Notes under the pieces: model-generated
Seen by the model: only the letters and a program-made list of their open reading frames with translations
Database searches by the model: none
Told to the model about the DNA's origin: nothing
Part shown: piece after piece, positions 60,294-64,000 of the stretch
Position numbering within the stretch: the first letter of the stretch is position 1
Layout of the letters: every line of letters begins with the position of its first letter
Position numbers and translations under genes: made by a program
Source of the DNA: Prostheceraeus crozeri
Taxonomy: Eukaryota; Platyhelminthes; Polycladida; Euryleptidae
DNA: 64,000 nucleotides
NCBI GenBank assembly: GCA_907163375.1
Contig: CAJQUW010004613.1
Coordinates: forward strand, 1,054,001 to 1,118,000
Reading direction: 5' to 3'

Positions 60294-60723
60294 GGTGCTT
60301 CTATTCTCTCCCATCCCCCCCCCACATTTTCCAATGTTTCCAAATTCATCGAATTTCGTCAAACATAGTCACATTGGAATTAGAATAGACTTGATCTGTC
60401 ACTGAGTGATAGCACAACACCACAGAGAAGTCTTGCTTGACCCTTGAGATGAGGGATTGGTCCCTTGGATACTCAGTTAGAATATAAGATACAGCTGTGC
60501 TGTGATCATGAACTTCGTGGGATTGTTGTCTACACTGCAGCTACAGTTTACGGCAAAGCAAGTGCTGTGATTTTTCTACAAACCAGGGGAATTTTACGCA
60601 CTCAACGCTTTTGCGAAGATAGTGAGACTGTACTTAGGAGCAAAAGAAGATCGCTGACGATGCAACACTCGAGGGTGTCAACAAGAAAAATGTGGGTGGA
60701 GGGGGGCGGAGAATAGAAGTACC
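60294..60723. mobile_element. MITE, family X, copy 3
   Basis: 430 bases, TIRs GGTGCTTCTATTCTC / GAGAATAGAAGTACC, each followed inward by a C-run or G-run, and 8-bp flanks GCAGTATG / GCAATATG (7 of 8). The longest copy; copy 1 lacks about 130 internal bases. Confidence 0.8.
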
Positions 60724-62285
60724 GCAATATGTAATGTTAAACGAAATCCCTTCAATTGTTAACTTCTACTGTTCATTCGAGCAATTTTCCTAATACCAAG
60801 AGTCGCCATTATTCATTGAACAAAGCAAGGTCAACCACTCAACGTAGGCAGATTCAAATGTCTTGAATCTATATCTCGATGGTCGACTTATTGGCATTAT
60901 CCGTAAAGGCCGCAAGAATTTGATATGAAGAGGTGCCTGAGAAAATTGCTTGAATTAGTTCAGAATAAAAACTACTTATCAGATTTTATTTTTCTAATAT
61001 AAGTTGCATATTTTTGCTGCTTACGTCGTTAGAGTTCTAGTGGGATCAAACACTGCTATCAAACACTAGGAATTGAAGAAGTGAGTATTTTTCTGTTCAC
61101 AGAGAAAATGTAATGGATGACATTTTGTTCCTTATCTAACATGATGCTTTCCTGACAATGCTGATCTCAAATTATATCATAATCCACTGATTTCCATGGA
61201 TGTATGGACAATGCAACAAAATGATTTGCTTTCTGTTCGTGTATCTTTCATTATGATATTGAAATGTCTGTTGTTTAAAAATTACGATCACACGAGAGAA
61301 CAGCTCTGAAAAGAATAATAGATGATTACAGGCCAATAACAAAATTAATATTCTGTAAAAGCGAAAATGTAACAATCTCTTAAAAACAAGTACCATGTTT
61401 TCTTAAATCATAAATGCAGGGAAAAGGGAACAAAAGCAAGTGTAGGCGGACATGTCAAGCTACGTATAACCCATTAAACGCGGAAGATATTTTGGCCTTT
61501 TATTACATAATTAATGTTTAAAATTGCCATCGATATGAAGTAGACTCATTTTCAAATTTTGAAAATCCCCGCCGGAGAACAGAAGGGATCAAAATATTTT
61601 CTTCAATTATATTTCTGAGATTAACTCTAGAGAGAAATAATTAATTTTCGATGGCAACATGGACTTAATTCAGTATGAAAATAATTTTCACGTGCTCTAC
61701 AGATATGCTACCGTGTTTACTGGGTTAAAAGTTACATGACGCCGACCAAGTCGGGAGTTTCTCTTCCGTCCCTTACGGTCCCCCTTTGGTCGGAAGGGAT
61801 TTGGTCGTTTAGCACAAAAAGTTTATAATCCCGTGTTGCAAATATTGCACATGCTGTCTACATGCATATTACTCGCACTGTAAAGATTCACATGATGTAT
61901 ATATTTTCCGTGTAATATTGTACATAAGGTATGTAGTGTCCATGTTGTTAACATCGCACAGAAGATCTACTTTGCCCATATTGCAAATTATTGAACATAA
62001 CTTTTGCAGTGCACATCTTCTAAATACTGCACAACATTTATTTAGTGTCCGTATTGTAAATACTTCATAAAAAGTCTGGTCCATATCGTGAAAATTGTAC
62101 ATCTACAAACTTTTTGCATCAAATCCGCTGCATGCATTGCATATCTTATAAATTTGAATTCACCGAATGATGCCTGCTTCGTGTATATAAAATCTTCAGT
62201 GCATGCAAATTCTATAAATGCAAATATATGAAGTATATGCAAATTGCTGAGAAAAGGCGAGTTTTAAATTTTTTATGGCTTCATG
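60724..62285. other. Intergenic stretch without gene
   Basis: AT-rich. From 61,850 to 62,240 there is a loose repetition of ATTGTAMATA / TGCAAAT phrases about 40 bases apart, too worn to define a unit. Confidence 0.45.
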
Positions 62286-62433
62286 GATGCCTTGAGGAAT
62301 TGTTTAGGTGCAACTCAGAGTTGTTTGTGTATGTTTAATGTGTGTTTGGGTAAGATAGTGAGTTGTTTTAGTGAGAGGAGGATGCTTTGAGGTTGTTTAG
62401 GTGCAACTCGGAGTTGTTTGTGTATGTTTAATA
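62286..62433. repeat. Tandem duplication, about 93-bp period
   Basis: GATGCCTTGAGG...TGTTTAGGTGCAACTC and GAGTTGTTTGTGTATGTTTA recur once at a spacing of about 93-95 bases. It opens a TTGTTT-rich tract reaching about 62,950. Confidence 0.7.
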
Positions 62434-63224
62434 GGCGCTGAATGAGTTCAGCGGATTTTATTGTGGGAGGTGGCTGTTCTTTTTATGAATATTTTTCAGT
62501 TTGACAAAATTTGTGTGAATTTAGTATATTTTCAGATAGTTTTGTGGCCATGGAGTTGGATCTTTAAAGACATGTTGTGAACTGTTTGATTGAATTGAGG
62601 AGCTGTTCACTCGATGGAGTTTTTGGACTTGTTTATTTATTTTTCTGAGTACTTTTAGAAATTCTCAAGGTTGTTCAAGTCTTTTTCTGTTATTTTCAAG
62701 CTTGTTTTGAGTTGTTTAGATGATTTTGAGGCTTCTTCGTGCTTGTTTGGCCGTTTTCCGCATTAATTATTTAATTAAAAACGTTTGTTTGTTGTAATAA
62801 ATTGAGTATAATTATCAGAAAAAGTACAGTGGAATTGTCTTCTGGCAATCTTCTGCTTGTTTGGTACTTGTTTGCATCAATGCACCGTCATTCTCCAGTT
62901 GTTTGAGAAAGATTTTCAGTTGTTTGGTCTGTTGTCTGGATATTCTTGTTTGGATTTTACCTCGTTCCCATTCCTTCAGTAGTAGCAACTGTCATAAACG
63001 TCAGATGCTGTCTCTTCAAACTCTACACATTTAAAACAAACTGAAGTAAAGAAAATAGCAATGGCATACCAAATGAAAACACAATTTCCTTGAAGAACAG
63101 CATTTAATGTGCATACCCATCAAATCTGCTTCACTAGGAAATTCATTCTTGCAAAAAGTCATTATCAAGTCTACCTTCATGACAGCAAAATCCCAGATGC
63201 TATCCAAAATGCAGAAAGCACATC

Positions 63225-64000
63225 ATCAGAGAAACTGATTTTGTGGATTTGAATAGCTGTGGAGGAGTAGCATCGATAGCTATGGTAATGAAACTGATAG
63301 TGTGGATGTAGACTGGTGTTGTGAGCTTAAGTTTGGCTTTTTTGGGTAATCGGTGCAGTAGCGCAGAATATTTTGGCTTTTTTGGATTTGAGTATCGAAA
63401 TGTGGACAGATTTTGTGGATTTGAATAGCTGTGGAGGAGTGGCATCGATAGCTATGGTAATGAAACTGATAGTGTGGATGTAGACTGGTGTTGTGAGCTT
63501 AAGTTTGACTTTTTTGGGTAATCGGTGCAGTAGCGCAGAATATTTTGGCTTTTTTGGATTTGAGTATCGAAATGTGGACTGATTTTGTGGATTTGAATAG
63601 CTGTGGAGGAGTGGCATCGATAGCTATGGTAGTGAAACTGATAGTGTGGATGTAGACTGGTGTTGTGAGCTTAAGTTTGGCTTTTTTGGGTAATCGGTGC
63701 AGTACCGCAGAATATTTTGGCTTTTTTGGATTTGAGTATGGAAATGTGGACTGATTTTGTGGATTTGAATAGCTGTGGAGGAGTGGCATCGATAGCTATG
63801 GTAGTGAAACTGATAGTGTGGATGTAGACTGTTGTTGTGAGCTTAAGTTTGGCTTTTTTGGGCAATCGGTGCAGTAGCGCAGAATATTTTGGCTTTTTTG
63901 GATTTGAGTATCGAAATGTGGACTGATTTTGTGGATTTGAATAGCTGTGGAGGAGTGGCATCGATAGCTATGGTAGTGAAACTGATAGTGTGGATGTAGA
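63225..64000. repeat. 172-bp satellite array, running off the window
   Basis: At least four and a half tandem copies, period 172 bases (landmarks at 63273, 63445, 63617, 63789 and 63961), differing at a few sites each. Unit landmarks: GGATTTGAATAGCTGTGGAG, GATAGCTATGGTA, GAGCTTAAGTTTG and GGTAATCGGTGCAGTA. It reads open on the - strand but the period is not a multiple of three, so this is not evidence of coding. The length is close to a nucleosome repeat, as in many centromeric or heterochromatic satellites. Confidence 0.93.

Noticed and set aside
61869-62242. Possible tandem array of ATTGTAAATA/TGCAAAT phrases
   Set aside because: Too irregular to define a unit by eye; could be chance in AT-rich DNA.
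63200-63961. Repeated 96-residue open frames on the - strand
   Set aside because: They are shadows of the 172-bp satellite; the period is not a multiple of three and there is no codon signal.
1-64000. CRISPR arrays, bacterial operons, tRNA or rRNA genes
   Set aside because: None seen; the introns, poly(A) signals and transposon types are eukaryotic, and the tandem repeats lack spacers of the CRISPR kind.

Overview
The window is animal DNA, made almost entirely of transposable elements and unannotated intergenic sequence; I recognise no host gene. Spliced GT-AG genes, AATAAA signals, TATA boxes, two Polintons (Mavericks), two hAT elements, two Penelope-like retroelements, MITEs and a 172-bp satellite point to a metazoan. 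The many TACATGTA- and AGGCCTA-like words suggest a marine invertebrate, perhaps an echinoderm, but that is a weak guess.

Layout. 1 to about 16.38 kb: Polinton A, left end outside the window, gene set nearly whole (about two or three breaks). 16.38-17.2 kb: GC-rich minisatellites. 17.2-19.14 kb: spliced remnant of a hAT transposase and a hAT-like end. 19.14-24.31 kb: no gene. 24,316-43,505: Polinton B, complete from end to end, with 339-bp terminal inverted repeats (TIRs) differing at about two sites and a perfect 6-bp target duplication CCAGTG; its genes carry several breaks (about seven or eight). 43.5-46.5 kb: intergenic with one MITE. 46,511-48,797: a hAT element with 8-bp target duplication AGTGGTAG. 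49,674-51,585: a Penelope-like element folded into a 636-bp inverted repeat, with 13-bp target duplication. 53.06-53.75 kb: remnant of a small transposon-type gene. 55,180-57,024: a second Penelope-like element, also with inverted arms. 57-63.2 kb: MITE copies and no genes. 63.2-64.0 kb: start of a 172-bp satellite array.

How the Polinton genes work together. Both elements carry the virus-like core: protein-primed DNA polymerase B, RVE integrase with chromodomain, FtsK/HerA packaging ATPase, adenain-like protease, double jelly-roll major capsid protein, basic virion core protein and a large conserved protein of probable vertex/spike type. Between the protease and PolB both also carry a gene that aligns well with the whole saddle core of TATA-binding protein (TBP). 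It is preceded by, and overlaps out of frame with, a two-repeat protein with PC4/Sub1-like features and an acidic tail. Several early-type genes have consensus TATA boxes. Polinton A has an octamer-like ATGCAAA word just upstream of six late-gene starts. This looks like an element-borne transcription-initiation module, and is the most interesting finding here.

Accessory genes differ between the two: three RING/zinc proteins, a DEDD-exonuclease-like protein and a free-standing copy of the PolB N-terminal domain in A; an IAP-type RING protein, a spliced coiled-coil gene and a divergent pair of small genes in B.
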